This document shows positions 1 to 8,312 of a DNA stretch of 64,000 bases, piece after piece; within the stretch, counting starts at the first letter, position 1, and each line of letters starts with the position of its first letter. The translations under genes were made by a program, and so were the position numbers. The stretch lies in the NCBI RefSeq assembly GCF_022317005.1, contig NZ_CP081006.1:2728001-2792000 (forward strand), in the 5' to 3' direction. Source of the stretch: Mycobacterium sp. IDR2000157661 (lineage in GTDB: Bacteria; Actinomycetota; Actinomycetes; Mycobacteriales; Mycobacteriaceae). The notes below the pieces were generated by a model. That model was not told where the DNA came from and ran no database searches. It saw only the letters and a list, made by a program, of their open reading frames with translations.

Positions 1-1
1 G

Positions 2-793
2 ACTTTGTACGTCTCGCCGCGCGGCCTGAGCACGGGTGCCATGCCGGTCGGTGGCGCGGTCTTCGACATGGAGTTCGACTTCATCGAGCACCAGTTGGTG
101 ATCCGCCACAGTGACGGCGGCCGGCGGTTGGTCCCGCTCGCACCCGGACCGATCGCCGACTTCTACTCCGACACGATGTCGGCGTTACACGACCTGGGGC
201 TCGAGACCCGGATCGACACCCGCCCCAACGAAGTCGAGCCCGCCGTGGCCTTCGACGACGATCACCAGCACCGCGCCTACGACGGCGAAGCGGCGCGGCA
301 CTTCTGGCAGCAGCTTGTGCAGGCTGACCGGGTGATGGGCGAGTTTCGCGCGCACTTCATCGGGAAGGTCAGTCCCGTGCACTTCTTCTGGGGATCGTTC
401 GACATGGCGTGCACCCGGTTCTCGGGCCGACCGGCCCCCGAACATCCCGGTGGGGCTCCGAACGTCGGTGACTGGGTGATGGTCGAGGGCTACTCACATG
501 AACTGAGCAGCTGCGGCTTCTGGCCCGGTGGCGGCAACGAGGGCGCCTTCTACTCGTACGCCTATCCCGAACCCGAAGGCTTCCGCGAATTCCGCGTATC
601 ACCGCAGGAGGCCTTCTTCAGCGACGACTACCAACAGTTCCTGTTGCCCTACGAGGCGGTGCGCAACGCCGAGGATCCCGACAGTCACCTCATGCAGTTT
701 CTGCAGACCACCTATGCGGCCGCGGCCGAGCTCGCCGGCTGGGACCGCGACGCTCTGGAGGACCACCCCGCCCGTTGGCAGAGCCGGCGGTAG
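2..793 (+). CDS. DUF5996 family protein, 5' end cut off by the window
   Basis: The frame is open from the first bases of the window, so the N-terminus lies upstream; 263 residues are visible. The protein carries the DUF5996 hallmark around residues 120-145 of the visible part (SPVHFFWGSFDMACTRFSGR), rich in aromatic residues and followed by a Gly/Glu-containing stretch. The family is widespread in actinobacteria and proteobacteria, and its biochemical function is unknown to me. It appears soluble, with no signal peptide or membrane segment in the visible part. A leaderless DoxX gene follows 59 nt downstream on the same strand and probably has its own promoter. Confidence 0.8.
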   Translation, partial: TLYVSPRGLSTGAMPVGGAVFDMEFDFIEHQLVIRHSDGGRRLVPLAPGPIADFYSDTMSALHDLGLETRIDTRPNEVEPAVAFDDDHQHRAYDGEAARHFWQQLVQADRVMGEFRAHFIGKVSPVHFFWGSFDMACTRFSGRPAPEHPGGAPNVGDWVMVEGYSHELSSCGFWPGGGNEGAFYSYAYPEPEGFREFRVSPQEAFFSDDYQQFLLPYEAVRNAEDPDSHLMQFLQTTYAAAAELAGWDRDALEDHPARWQSRR

Positions 794-852
794 CCCTTCG
801 GTGTGGACGGGGGGCTGGGCAGCGACTTAACACATGGCCTAAGTTTTGTTGC

Positions 853-1389
853 ATGACTGCCTACGGCTCCGCTGCTGACACAGCCCTGCTGATTCTGCGT
901 GTCGTCCTCGGTCTGACCATGGCCGCGCACGGCTACAACAAGTTCTTCGGCGGTGGCCGCATCCCGGGCACCGCGGGGTGGTTCGAGAGCATCGGCATGA
1001 AACCCGGCGTGTTCCACGCCCGCGTCGCCGCGACCACCGAGATGGCCGCCGGCATCGGGTTGGCGGTCGGGCTGCTGACACCGGTCCCGGCGGCCGGCTT
1101 CGTGGCGCTCATGCTGACGGCGGCATGGACCGTGCACCGAAAGAACGGGTTCTTCATCGTCAAGGAGGGCTGGGAGTACAACCTGGTCCTCGCGGTGGCC
1201 GCAGTGGGCATCGCGACCCTGGGAGCGGGCAAGTACAGCCTGGACTACCTCTTCTTCGGTGACACCGGCTTCGCCGACTTCCTGCACGGGTGGTGGGGTC
1301 TGCTGATCTCGCTGGGACTCGGCCTCGTCGGCGGCATCGGCCAGCTGCTCATCTTCTACCGTCCGCCCGCCAAGGCCGAGACCTCGTAG
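853..1389 (+). CDS. DoxX family membrane protein
   Basis: 178 residues with four hydrophobic segments, matching the compact four-helix DoxX/DoxD fold. The first segment reads LLILRVVLGLTMAAHGYNKFFGG, whose HGxxK pattern is typical of DoxX. Members are membrane proteins implicated in redox or thiol stress in mycobacteria; the substrate here is unknown. The start was set at ATG 853 because a TAAGTT -10 box lies at 840-845, 7 nt upstream, so the transcript is probably leaderless. An in-frame extension to 775 overlaps the preceding gene and looks non-coding. The C-terminus (FYRPPAKAETS) is predicted cytoplasmic. Confidence 0.85.
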   Translation: MTAYGSAADTALLILRVVLGLTMAAHGYNKFFGGGRIPGTAGWFESIGMKPGVFHARVAATTEMAAGIGLAVGLLTPVPAAGFVALMLTAAWTVHRKNGFFIVKEGWEYNLVLAVAAVGIATLGAGKYSLDYLFFGDTGFADFLHGWWGLLISLGLGLVGGIGQLLIFYRPPAKAETS

Positions 1390-1426
1390 TCGAGGTCGCC
1401 GGCCGCGCCGAACGGCTTCACGCTAG

Positions 1427-1442
1427 CTAGAACACGTTCTAG
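1427..1442. promoter_or_regulatory. KstR-type operator (inverted repeat)
   Basis: CTAGAAC and GTTCTAG form 7-bp arms around a 2-bp AC spacer. The core TAGAACACGTTCTA (1428-1441) fits the published mycobacterial KstR motif TnnAACnnGTTnnA exactly. It overlaps a TAGTCT -10 box (1440-1445) lying 8 nt before the ATG of the DUF3556 gene, a layout suited to repression. The sequence match is direct; binding by KstR is inferred. Confidence 0.7.
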
Positions 1443-1453
1443 TCTTTGACGTT

Positions 1454-3196
1454 ATGGGGTTTCTGAAGCAAGACGCGCCCGTCGTCGACTTCGAGGAATG
1501 GAGCAAGGGCACCCGGGCGGAGAAGATCGTGCCGATGGCGCGGCACTGGGCCGAGGTGGGGTTCGGGACGCCCGTGGTGCTGCACCTGTTCTATGTCGTC
1601 AAGATCCTGCTCTACATCCTGGGCGCGTGGCTGGTGGTACTGACCACGACCGGGATCGACGGGTTCACCAACGTCGCCTCCTGGTACAACGAGCCGATCG
1701 TGTTCGAGAAGGTCGTGCTCTACACGATGCTCTTCGAGGTCGTCGGGCTCGGCTGCGGCTTCGGCCCGCTGAACAACCGGTTCTTCCCGCCGATGGGTTC
1801 GATCCTGTACTGGTTGCGGCCCAAGACGATCCGGCTGCCCCCATGGCCGACGCGCATCCCGCTGACCAAGGGGGACACCCGCACACCGGTTGACGCACTG
1901 CTCTACGCCGCGCTGCTGGTGCTGCTGGTCGTCGCGCTGTTCTCCGACGGTACCGGGCCGATCCCCGAACTCGGCACGACGGTGGGGGTGCTGCCGGTCT
2001 GGCAGATCGGGGCGATCCTGGGCGTGCTGGCCGTGCTCGGGCTGCGCGACAAGGTGATCTTCCTGGCCGCTCGCGGCGAGGTGTACGCCTCGCTGGCGGC
2101 GTGCTTCCTGTTCGCCGGGCCCGACATCGTCGTCGCGGCCAAGCTCGTGTGTCTGGTGATCTGGTTGGGCGCTGCCACCTCGAAGCTCAACAAGCACTTC
2201 CCGTTCGTCATCTCCACGATGATGAGCAACAACCCGGTGTTCCGGCCGCGGTGGATCAAACGCAGGTTCTTCGAGCACTTCCCCGACGACCTGCGGCCCG
2301 GGCGGCTGTCGCGGTGGCTGGCGCACTTCAGCACCGCGATCGAAGGCCTGGTGCCGCTGGTGCTGTTCTTCTCGGGCGGCGGTTGGCCGACCTACATCGC
2401 GGCGTTGGTGATGCTGGTGTTCCACTTCGGGATCCTGTCGTCGATCCCGATGGGTGTGCCGCTGGAGTGGAACGTGTTCATGATGTTCGCGGTGCTGGCG
2501 CTGTTCGTCGGGCACGCCGACGTCGGCCTGGCCGAGCTGCAAAGCCCGTGGCCGATCCTGTTGTTCGCCGTCGTCGCGGGCACCGTGGTGATGGGAAACC
2601 TGTTCCCGCGTAAGGTGTCGTTCCTGCCTGGAATGCGTTACTACGCGGGCAATTGGGACACCGGCCTGTGGTGCATCAAGCCGTCGGCGTCGGCCAAGAT
2701 CGAGCAGAACGTCGTCTCGATCGCCAGCATGCCGCAGGCACAGATGGAGCGCTACTACGGCAGCCCGGAGACTGCCCAGATGTATCTCTACATGGGATAT
2801 GCGTTCCGCGCCTTCAACACCCACGGCCGTGCCATGTTCACCCTCGCCCACCGCGCCATGGCCGGCTGCAACGAGGACGACTATGTGCTCACCGACGGCG
2901 AACGCATCTGCAGCACTGCTATCGGCTGGAACTTCGGCGACGGCCACATGCACAACGAACAGCTGATCGAGGCGCTACAGCAGCGCTGCGCGTTCGAACC
3001 CGGTGAGGTGCGCGTGGTGCTGATCGACGGGCAGCCCATTCATCGGCAGCGCCAGGAATATCGTCTTGTCGACGCCGCCACCGGCGAATTCGAGAGGGGC
3101 TACATCCACGTCGCCGACATGGTCACCCGCCAACCTTGGGACGACACCGTGCCGGTGCACGTGACATGGCAGAAAGACAGCGCCGACGCCCGGTGA
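1454..3196 (+). CDS. DUF3556 domain multi-pass membrane protein
   Basis: 580 residues, full length for the DUF3556 family found mainly in mycobacteria and relatives. Residues 1-30 are polar, followed by multiple hydrophobic segments from about 40 to 390. The roughly 190-residue C-terminal part (from GNLFPRKVSFLPGMRYYAGNW) is soluble-looking. The function is unknown. The start ATG 1454 lies 8 nt after a TAGTCT box, suggesting a leaderless transcript. The overlapping KstR-type operator suggests a role linked to sterol or cholesterol catabolism, which is inference from the site alone. The next gene, a GntR regulator, converges on it 6 nt after the stop. Confidence 0.85.
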   Translation: MGFLKQDAPVVDFEEWSKGTRAEKIVPMARHWAEVGFGTPVVLHLFYVVKILLYILGAWLVVLTTTGIDGFTNVASWYNEPIVFEKVVLYTMLFEVVGLGCGFGPLNNRFFPPMGSILYWLRPKTIRLPPWPTRIPLTKGDTRTPVDALLYAALLVLLVVALFSDGTGPIPELGTTVGVLPVWQIGAILGVLAVLGLRDKVIFLAARGEVYASLAACFLFAGPDIVVAAKLVCLVIWLGAATSKLNKHFPFVISTMMSNNPVFRPRWIKRRFFEHFPDDLRPGRLSRWLAHFSTAIEGLVPLVLFFSGGGWPTYIAALVMLVFHFGILSSIPMGVPLEWNVFMMFAVLALFVGHADVGLAELQSPWPILLFAVVAGTVVMGNLFPRKVSFLPGMRYYAGNWDTGLWCIKPSASAKIEQNVVSIASMPQAQMERYYGSPETAQMYLYMGYAFRAFNTHGRAMFTLAHRAMAGCNEDDYVLTDGERICSTAIGWNFGDGHMHNEQLIEALQQRCAFEPGEVRVVLIDGQPIHRQRQEYRLVDAATGEFERGYIHVADMVTRQPWDDTVPVHVTWQKDSADAR

Positions 3197-3202
3197 GCCC
3201 GG

Positions 3203-3997
3203 TCAGCCCATGACGTCGCGCACTTTGACGTCCTCGAGGCCCTGCAACAACAGGTCGCGCGCCGTGTCGAGGTGTCTGCGCCAGTGCGCTTCGGCCGCCG
3301 CGCCGTCGCCGGATCGCAGCAGCTGCATCAGCTTTCGATACGACCGCATCAGCTTGTCGAAATCGGTCTTGGACACCGGGCGCCGTTCCTTGAACAGAAA
3401 GGCGTTGTGCCGCACCGTGATCTCTTGGAGCATGCCAGCGATGATGCCGAGGGTGGCATTGCCGGACAGTTCCACGACGCGCAGGTGGAAGCCGCCCGTC
3501 GTCTCGGCCAGGGTGTCGTTCTTCCAACCGGAAGGCACATGCTCTTCGAGCATCTTGTCCAGCTCGTCGAACGCCTCGGCCGATCCCGACTCGGCCAGCA
3601 GCCGAACCGCCATCGGCTCGATACCGGCCCGCGCGGTCATCAGGTCGGCGATCGTCGCGCCGGACAACTCCAGAAGTAGGCCGGCCGGGCGGGCGACGAT
3701 CTCCGGGCCGGGTACCCGGACGCGCGCGCCGGTACGCGAACCGCGGCGCACTTCGACCAGGCGTTCGGATTCCAGCACCCGCACCGCCTCGCGCAGTGTC
3801 GGTCTGCTGACGCCGAAGTGGGCCATCAGCTCGGCCTCGTTCGGCAGGAAGTCGCCGTCCTTGAGTTGGCCGTCGACCACCATGCGGCGCAAGGTGCCCG
3901 CAACCAGCTCGGCGGTCTTCGGTGACCGGACCGCCCTGCTCGCGCCGACGGCATCGGGGCCGATCATCGGCGCCAACGGCGTGCTACGGGTCACCAC
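3203..3997 (-). CDS. GntR/FadR-family transcriptional regulator (FCD domain)
   Basis: 264 residues. The N-terminal winged helix-turn-helix spans about residues 23-95, with the recognition segment NEAELMAHFGVSRPTLREAV. It is followed by an all-helical FCD ligand-binding domain (about 110-240), the arrangement of FadR-like GntR proteins that sense acyl-CoAs or small acids. The start is GTG 3997 with an AGGAGA ribosome site just upstream. It is divergent from the thiolase / hydratase / acyl-CoA dehydrogenase operon, and an inverted repeat lies over that operon's -35, so it is the likely repressor of those genes. The ligand is not evident. Confidence 0.85.
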   Translation of the reverse strand: MVTRSTPLAPMIGPDAVGASRAVRSPKTAELVAGTLRRMVVDGQLKDGDFLPNEAELMAHFGVSRPTLREAVRVLESERLVEVRRGSRTGARVRVPGPEIVARPAGLLLELSGATIADLMTARAGIEPMAVRLLAESGSAEAFDELDKMLEEHVPSGWKNDTLAETTGGFHLRVVELSGNATLGIIAGMLQEITVRHNAFLFKERRPVSKTDFDKLMRSYRKLMQLLRSGDGAAAEAHWRRHLDTARDLLLQGLEDVKVRDVMG

Positions 3998-4104
3998 ATC
4001 TCCTGCTAGCGTCGGCTGGCCGGGACGGACAGCTGTGCAACTCAGTAAACCATGTGGTGTGCCCGCGCCGCGGCAGCAGCGTCGCCGCCCCGCCTACCAA
4101 CCAG

Positions 4105-4138
4105 TAGGTTGACCTAGTAAACTTTGTTCATCTACCTT
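4105..4138 (+). promoter_or_regulatory. Promoter and likely GntR operator of the thiolase operon
   Basis: TAGGT-TG-ACCTA at 4105-4116 is an inverted repeat overlapping a -35 element TTGACC (4109-4114). A -10 TACCTT lies at 4133-4138 after an 18-bp spacer. The transcript would carry a short leader ending in the strong ribosome site AAAGGAG (4157-4163) before ATG 4171. The operator overlap with -35 fits repression by the divergent GntR protein; this is inference. Confidence 0.5.
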
Positions 4139-4170
4139 CGGGAAAACACGACTTTCAAAGGAGAAGCGTC

Positions 4171-5316
4171 ATGGCTGAAGCCGTCATCGTCGAGGCCGTC
4201 CGGTCACCGGTCGGCAAGCGCAACGGCGGGTTGTCGGGCGTCCACCCGGCCGAACTGTCCGCGCAGGTGCTCAACGGCCTCGTGCAGCGCGCCGGCGTCG
4301 ACCCGGTGCTGGTCGACGACGTCATCTGGGGTTGCGTCATGCAGGCCGGCGAGCAGGCCCTCGACATCGGCCGTACCGCCCTGTTGGCGGCAGGCTGGCC
4401 GGAGAGCGTGCCGGGTGTGACCGTCGACCGCCAGTGCGGCTCGAGCCAGCAGTCCATCCACTTCGCCGCGGCCGGCGTGGTCGCCGGGCACTACGACGTG
4501 GTGGTCGCCGGTGGCGTCGAGTCGATGTCTCGCACGCCGATGGGCGCGTCGCTGGCCAACGGCGGCAACCCTTACCCGGAGAGCTTCAAGCAGCGCTACG
4601 ACCGGACTCCGAACCAGGGCATCGGCGCGGAGATGATCGCCGAGCAGTGGGGCTTTGACCGCACTATGGTCGACGAGTACTCCCTCGGCTCACACGACAA
4701 AGCCGCCGCCGCGCAGGACTCCGGCGCCTTCGACGACCAGATCGTCGCCATCAAGGATCAGGACGGCAATCCGGTTCTCAAGGACGAGGGCATCCGTCGC
4801 GGCACCACCATGGAGAAGATGGCCACGCTCAAGCCCGCCTTCCGCGAGGACGGCGTGATCCACGCAGGCAACTCGTCCCAGATCTCCGACGGCTCGGCGG
4901 CCATCCTGTTCATGTCCGCCGAGAAGGCCAAGGAACTGGGTCTCAAGCCGATCGCCAAGGTGCACACCGCCACCCTGGCCGGCGCCGACCCGGTGATCAT
5001 GCTGACCGCCCCGATTCCCGCCACCCAGAAGGCGCTCAAGAAGTCCGGCCTGAAACTCGAGGACATCGGCGTCTTCGAGGTGAACGAGGCCTTCGCGCCG
5101 GTGCCGATGGCGTGGCTCAAGGACATCGGCGCCGACGAGAAGAAGCTGAATCCCAACGGCGGCGCCATCGCCCTTGGTCACCCGCTCGGTGGCTCCGGCG
5201 CCCGCATCATGACCACGATGCTGCATCATATGCGCGACAAGGGGATTCAGTACGGCCTGCAGACGATGTGTGAGGGTGGCGGCCAGGCGAACGCCACCAT
5301 CATCGAGCTGCTGTGA
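4171..5316 (+). CDS. Acetyl-CoA acyltransferase (thiolase)
   Basis: 381 residues, the normal length for degradative/biosynthetic thiolases. It cleaves 3-ketoacyl-CoA with CoA, or condenses acetyl-CoA, in the cytoplasm. The nucleophile Cys89 lies in VDRQCGSSQQS, His337 in ALGHPLGGSGA, and the second Cys367 in MCEGGGQAN, so all catalytic residues are present. The start is fixed by the AAAGGAG site 8 nt upstream. It heads an operon with an enoyl-CoA hydratase (9 nt downstream) and an acyl-CoA dehydrogenase, together most of a beta-oxidation spiral without a hydroxyacyl-CoA dehydrogenase. M. tuberculosis appears, from memory, to keep only fragments of these at Rv1135A/Rv1136. Confidence 0.92.
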   Translation: MAEAVIVEAVRSPVGKRNGGLSGVHPAELSAQVLNGLVQRAGVDPVLVDDVIWGCVMQAGEQALDIGRTALLAAGWPESVPGVTVDRQCGSSQQSIHFAAAGVVAGHYDVVVAGGVESMSRTPMGASLANGGNPYPESFKQRYDRTPNQGIGAEMIAEQWGFDRTMVDEYSLGSHDKAAAAQDSGAFDDQIVAIKDQDGNPVLKDEGIRRGTTMEKMATLKPAFREDGVIHAGNSSQISDGSAAILFMSAEKAKELGLKPIAKVHTATLAGADPVIMLTAPIPATQKALKKSGLKLEDIGVFEVNEAFAPVPMAWLKDIGADEKKLNPNGGAIALGHPLGGSGARIMTTMLHHMRDKGIQYGLQTMCEGGGQANATIIELL

Positions 5317-5325
5317 CGGTCTGAA

Positions 5326-6156
5326 GTGTCCGACTCCTCATCGATCGTCGTCGGACGTGACGCGAGCGCCCCCGCCGCTCTCACCGAGCGGCGGGGCAGG
5401 AATGGTGACGTGCTGCTCATCACCCTCAACCGGCCCGAGGCCCGCAACGCGGTCAATTCCGCGGTGAGCACAGCGGTCGGGGACGCGCTGCAACAGGCGC
5501 AGGACGATGCGGATGTGCGCGCCGTCGTGCTCACCGGTGCTGGCGAATCTTTCTGTGCGGGAGCCGACCTCAAGGCCATCTCGCGGCGGGAGAACCTGTT
5601 CCACGCCGAACACCGCGAGTGGGGCTTCGCCGGATACGTGCACCACTACATCGACAAGCCGACCATCGCCGCCGTCAACGGCACCGCGTTGGGCGGCGGC
5701 ACCGAACTGGCGCTGGCCAGCGATCTGGTGGTTGCCGAGGAGCGCGCGAAATTCGGTCTGCCGGAAGTCAAGCGCGGCCTGATCGCGGCCGCCGGCGGCG
5801 TCTTCCGCATCGTCGACCACCTGCCCCGCAAGGTCGCGATGGAGATGCTGTTCACCGGGGAGCCGATGCCGGCCGCCGACGCCCTCAAGTGGGGCCTGAT
5901 CAATCACGTGGTGCCCGACGGCACCGCCGTCGACGCGGCGCTCGCGCTCGCCGAACGGATCACGTGCAATGCCCCGCTGGCCGTCTGGGCGAGCAAGCGG
6001 GTCGCCATGGGCGTCGACGAGGGAGTGATCGTCGGGGACGAACCGGGTTGGGCGCGCACCGTGCGCGAGGTCGTCGCCGTCATGCGATCCGAGGACGCCA
6101 AGGAAGGGCCGCTGGCCTTCGCCGAGAAGCGTGAGCCGATTTGGCGGGCCAAGTAA
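5326..6156 (+). CDS. Enoyl-CoA hydratase/isomerase family protein
   Basis: 276 residues of the crotonase fold. The two oxyanion-hole segments are visible: SFCAGADLKAI (about residues 70-80) and NGTALGGGTELALASD (about 117-132). The catalytic-region glutamate follows in KFGLPEVKRGL. It would hydrate 2-enoyl-CoA in the cytoplasm as the second step of beta-oxidation. It begins at GTG 5326, 9 nt after the thiolase stop, and an acyl-CoA dehydrogenase follows 27 nt downstream, so the three are probably co-transcribed under the divergent GntR regulator. The chain length or class of substrate cannot be deduced. Confidence 0.9.
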   Translation: MSDSSSIVVGRDASAPAALTERRGRNGDVLLITLNRPEARNAVNSAVSTAVGDALQQAQDDADVRAVVLTGAGESFCAGADLKAISRRENLFHAEHREWGFAGYVHHYIDKPTIAAVNGTALGGGTELALASDLVVAEERAKFGLPEVKRGLIAAAGGVFRIVDHLPRKVAMEMLFTGEPMPAADALKWGLINHVVPDGTAVDAALALAERITCNAPLAVWASKRVAMGVDEGVIVGDEPGWARTVREVVAVMRSEDAKEGPLAFAEKREPIWRAK

Positions 6157-6183
6157 GCGAAGTAGGAGAGGCACCGAGAAAAT

Positions 6184-7326
6184 ATGAAGCGAACCATCTA
6201 TGAGGCCGAGCACGAAGCCTTTCGCGACACCGTTCGCGGTTACATCGACAGCGAACTCATCCCCAACGCCGAGAAGTGGGAAGCTGATCGCCTCGTCGAC
6301 CGGTCGGCCTACGTGGCTGCGGGCAAGCACGGGCTCATCGGGTTCAACATGCCCGAGGAGTTCGGCGGCGGCGGCGTCGACGACTTCCGGTTCAACGCGA
6401 TCATCGACGAGGAGATCGCCAAGGCCGGCGTCCCGGCCCCCGCGCTGAGCCTGCACAACGACGTCGTCGGCCCGTACTTCAAGGAACTGGCCAACGACGA
6501 GCAGCGGCAGCGCTGGCTGCCCGGCATCACCAGCGGTGAGCTCATCATCGCGATCGCGATGACCGAACCCGGCGCCGGTAGCGACCTCGCGGGCATCCGC
6601 ACCTCCGCGGTCCGCGACGGTGACGACTGGATCGTCAACGGCTCCAAGACATTCATCTCCTCGGGCATCAACTGCGACCTGTGCGTGGTGGTCTGCCGCA
6701 CCGATCCCGAAGCCGGTCACAAGGGCTTCACGCTGCTCGTGGTGGAGCGCGACATGGCCGGCTTCACCCGGGGGCGCAAGCTCGACAAGATGGGCCTGCA
6801 CGCCCAGGACACCTCCGAGCTGCACTTCGAGAACGTCCGCGTGCCCAACGCCAACGTCCTGGGCAAGGAGGGCCGCGGCTTCTACCACCTGATGCAGAAT
6901 CTCCCCTCCGAACGTCTCGGCATCGCCATCTCGGCGATCGCGGGCGCACGCGAAACCTGGCGCCAGACACTGCAGTACGCCAAGGATCGCAAGGCGTTCG
7001 GCCAGCCCATCGGCAGCTTCCAGCACAACCGCTTCCTGCTGGCCGAGATGGACACCCAGCTCGAGATCACCGAGACCTACATCGACCGCTGCCTGCAGGG
7101 CGTCGTCGATGGTGAGCTGACTGCCGTCGAGGCCGCCAAGGCGAAGTGGTGGGCCACCGAGGTCGCCAAGAAGGTCGTCGACAACTGTGTGCAGCTGCAC
7201 GGCGGCTACGGCTACATGATGGAGTACCGGGTCGCCCGCGACTACGTCGACGGACGCATCCAGACGATCTTCGGTGGCACGACCGAGATCATGAAGGAGA
7301 TCATCGGCCGCGACCTCGGCCTGTAG
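6184..7326 (+). CDS. Acyl-CoA dehydrogenase (FadE type)
   Basis: 380 residues, standard length for FAD-dependent acyl-CoA dehydrogenases. The signature MTEPGAGSDLAGIRT lies at about residues 127-141, the flavin-contact region near FISSGINCDLCVV, and the C-terminal stretch is IFGGTTEIMKEIIGR. The usual YEGT glutamate is Gly here, but Glu243 in LPSERLG occupies the isovaleryl-/long-chain-type catalytic position, so it is probably active on a branched or unusual acyl-CoA. A ribosome site (AGTAGGAGAG) precedes ATG 6184. It is the last gene of the thiolase operon and supplies the first oxidation step. Confidence 0.9.
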   Translation: MKRTIYEAEHEAFRDTVRGYIDSELIPNAEKWEADRLVDRSAYVAAGKHGLIGFNMPEEFGGGGVDDFRFNAIIDEEIAKAGVPAPALSLHNDVVGPYFKELANDEQRQRWLPGITSGELIIAIAMTEPGAGSDLAGIRTSAVRDGDDWIVNGSKTFISSGINCDLCVVVCRTDPEAGHKGFTLLVVERDMAGFTRGRKLDKMGLHAQDTSELHFENVRVPNANVLGKEGRGFYHLMQNLPSERLGIAISAIAGARETWRQTLQYAKDRKAFGQPIGSFQHNRFLLAEMDTQLEITETYIDRCLQGVVDGELTAVEAAKAKWWATEVAKKVVDNCVQLHGGYGYMMEYRVARDYVDGRIQTIFGGTTEIMKEIIGRDLGL

Positions 7327-7346
7327 GGCCTATAGAACCGCGCGCC

Positions 7347-8081
7347 TCAGGCGGGGGCTTCGGCTGGCAGCTCGGCCGGTGCCGGTTCCGTCGTCGCCTC
7401 CGTCGTGGTGGTCGTGGTGGTCGTGCTGGTCGAGGTCGCCGACGGGGTGACCGGCGTCGGCGGGGTGCTCGGGTCGAGGACCGTGTCGATCAGGTAGATC
7501 CGCGCGTTGGCGGTCTGGATGCCGCCGCACAGCACCTTGGCGGTGTCGTTGACGGTGATGTCGTCGCCCTCACCGGTGACCTTGATGTCGGCGCCCTGCT
7601 GCGTGGGTCGCTGGCCCTCGACGTCGTTGGGACCCAGGATGCCGAGGAACACGTGGTAGTAGTCGAGGTCCGTCAGCGCGGCCGGATCGGCCTTCAGCGC
7701 GTCGAGTTGGGCGGGCGGCAGCGCGGCGAACGCTTCGTTGGTCGGCGCGAACACCACGTACGGGCCGTTCTCGAGCACCGGAAGCACGTTGACCGCGGGG
7801 TTCAGGCCGCCCGAGATCGCCGAGTAGAAGGTGCTCGCCTCGGGGATGGTCTGCAGCGCCTGGCCGAGCGGCATGGTGGCCAGGTTCTTCCAGGTCGGAA
7901 TCGCCTCCTTGAAGGCGTCGCACTCGGGGCCCTGCGGATCGGGGATCTCGACGGCCTCCTCGGTCGTCGGCTCGGTGGTGGGCTCGGCGGGCTGCGCATA
8001 GGCGGTCACGGCGAGCGGGATCGACACGGCGATCGCCGCGGCCCCGGCGAGCGCGCCGATGGCTTTGCTGGTGCGAGTCAT
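7347..8081 (-). CDS. Secreted fasciclin (FAS1) domain protein
   Basis: 244 residues. It has a signal peptide (residues about 1-29) ending TAYAQ, no lipobox cysteine, then an acidic Thr/Glu-rich linker. One FAS1 domain occupies about residues 50-190, containing the H1-like segment VLPVLENGPYVVFAPTNEAFAAL and the C-terminal ARIYLIDTVL. The tail (about 195-244) is low-complexity Thr/Pro/Ala, probably cell-wall spanning. Mycobacterial relatives (MPT70/MPT83 type) are surface or secreted antigens with adhesive roles. The start is ATG 8081 with AGGAGG upstream (8091-8098); a longer in-frame reading to 8117 lacks support. It converges on the acyl-CoA dehydrogenase operon. Confidence 0.88.
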   Translation of the reverse strand: MTRTSKAIGALAGAAAIAVSIPLAVTAYAQPAEPTTEPTTEEAVEIPDPQGPECDAFKEAIPTWKNLATMPLGQALQTIPEASTFYSAISGGLNPAVNVLPVLENGPYVVFAPTNEAFAALPPAQLDALKADPAALTDLDYYHVFLGILGPNDVEGQRPTQQGADIKVTGEGDDITVNDTAKVLCGGIQTANARIYLIDTVLDPSTPPTPVTPSATSTSTTTTTTTTEATTEPAPAELPAEAPA

Positions 8082-8312
8082 CACGTAGGTTCCTCCGCTA
8101 GTCAGGTCGCCTGGCATGTTAGAGGCACAGATCGCCGATCGGCAAAGTCACGACCCGTGGACCACCCGCCGCAGCGTCACTGACCTGCACTTTGCGAACC
8201 TACGCACACACGTCGGCGCGCAGGCCGACCAGGGCGAACCGCGGCGTCTGGGTCACTCCCGGTCACGTGCCCCTGGGCCGGGCGGCGGCAGCGAGTGAAT
8301 ACGATGTCGCGC

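Noticed and set aside
6184..7326. Loss of the catalytic glutamate in the acyl-CoA dehydrogenase (FGGT instead of YEGT)
   Set aside because: Glu243 in LPSERLG sits at the alternative catalytic position used by isovaleryl/long-chain types, so the enzyme need not be dead.
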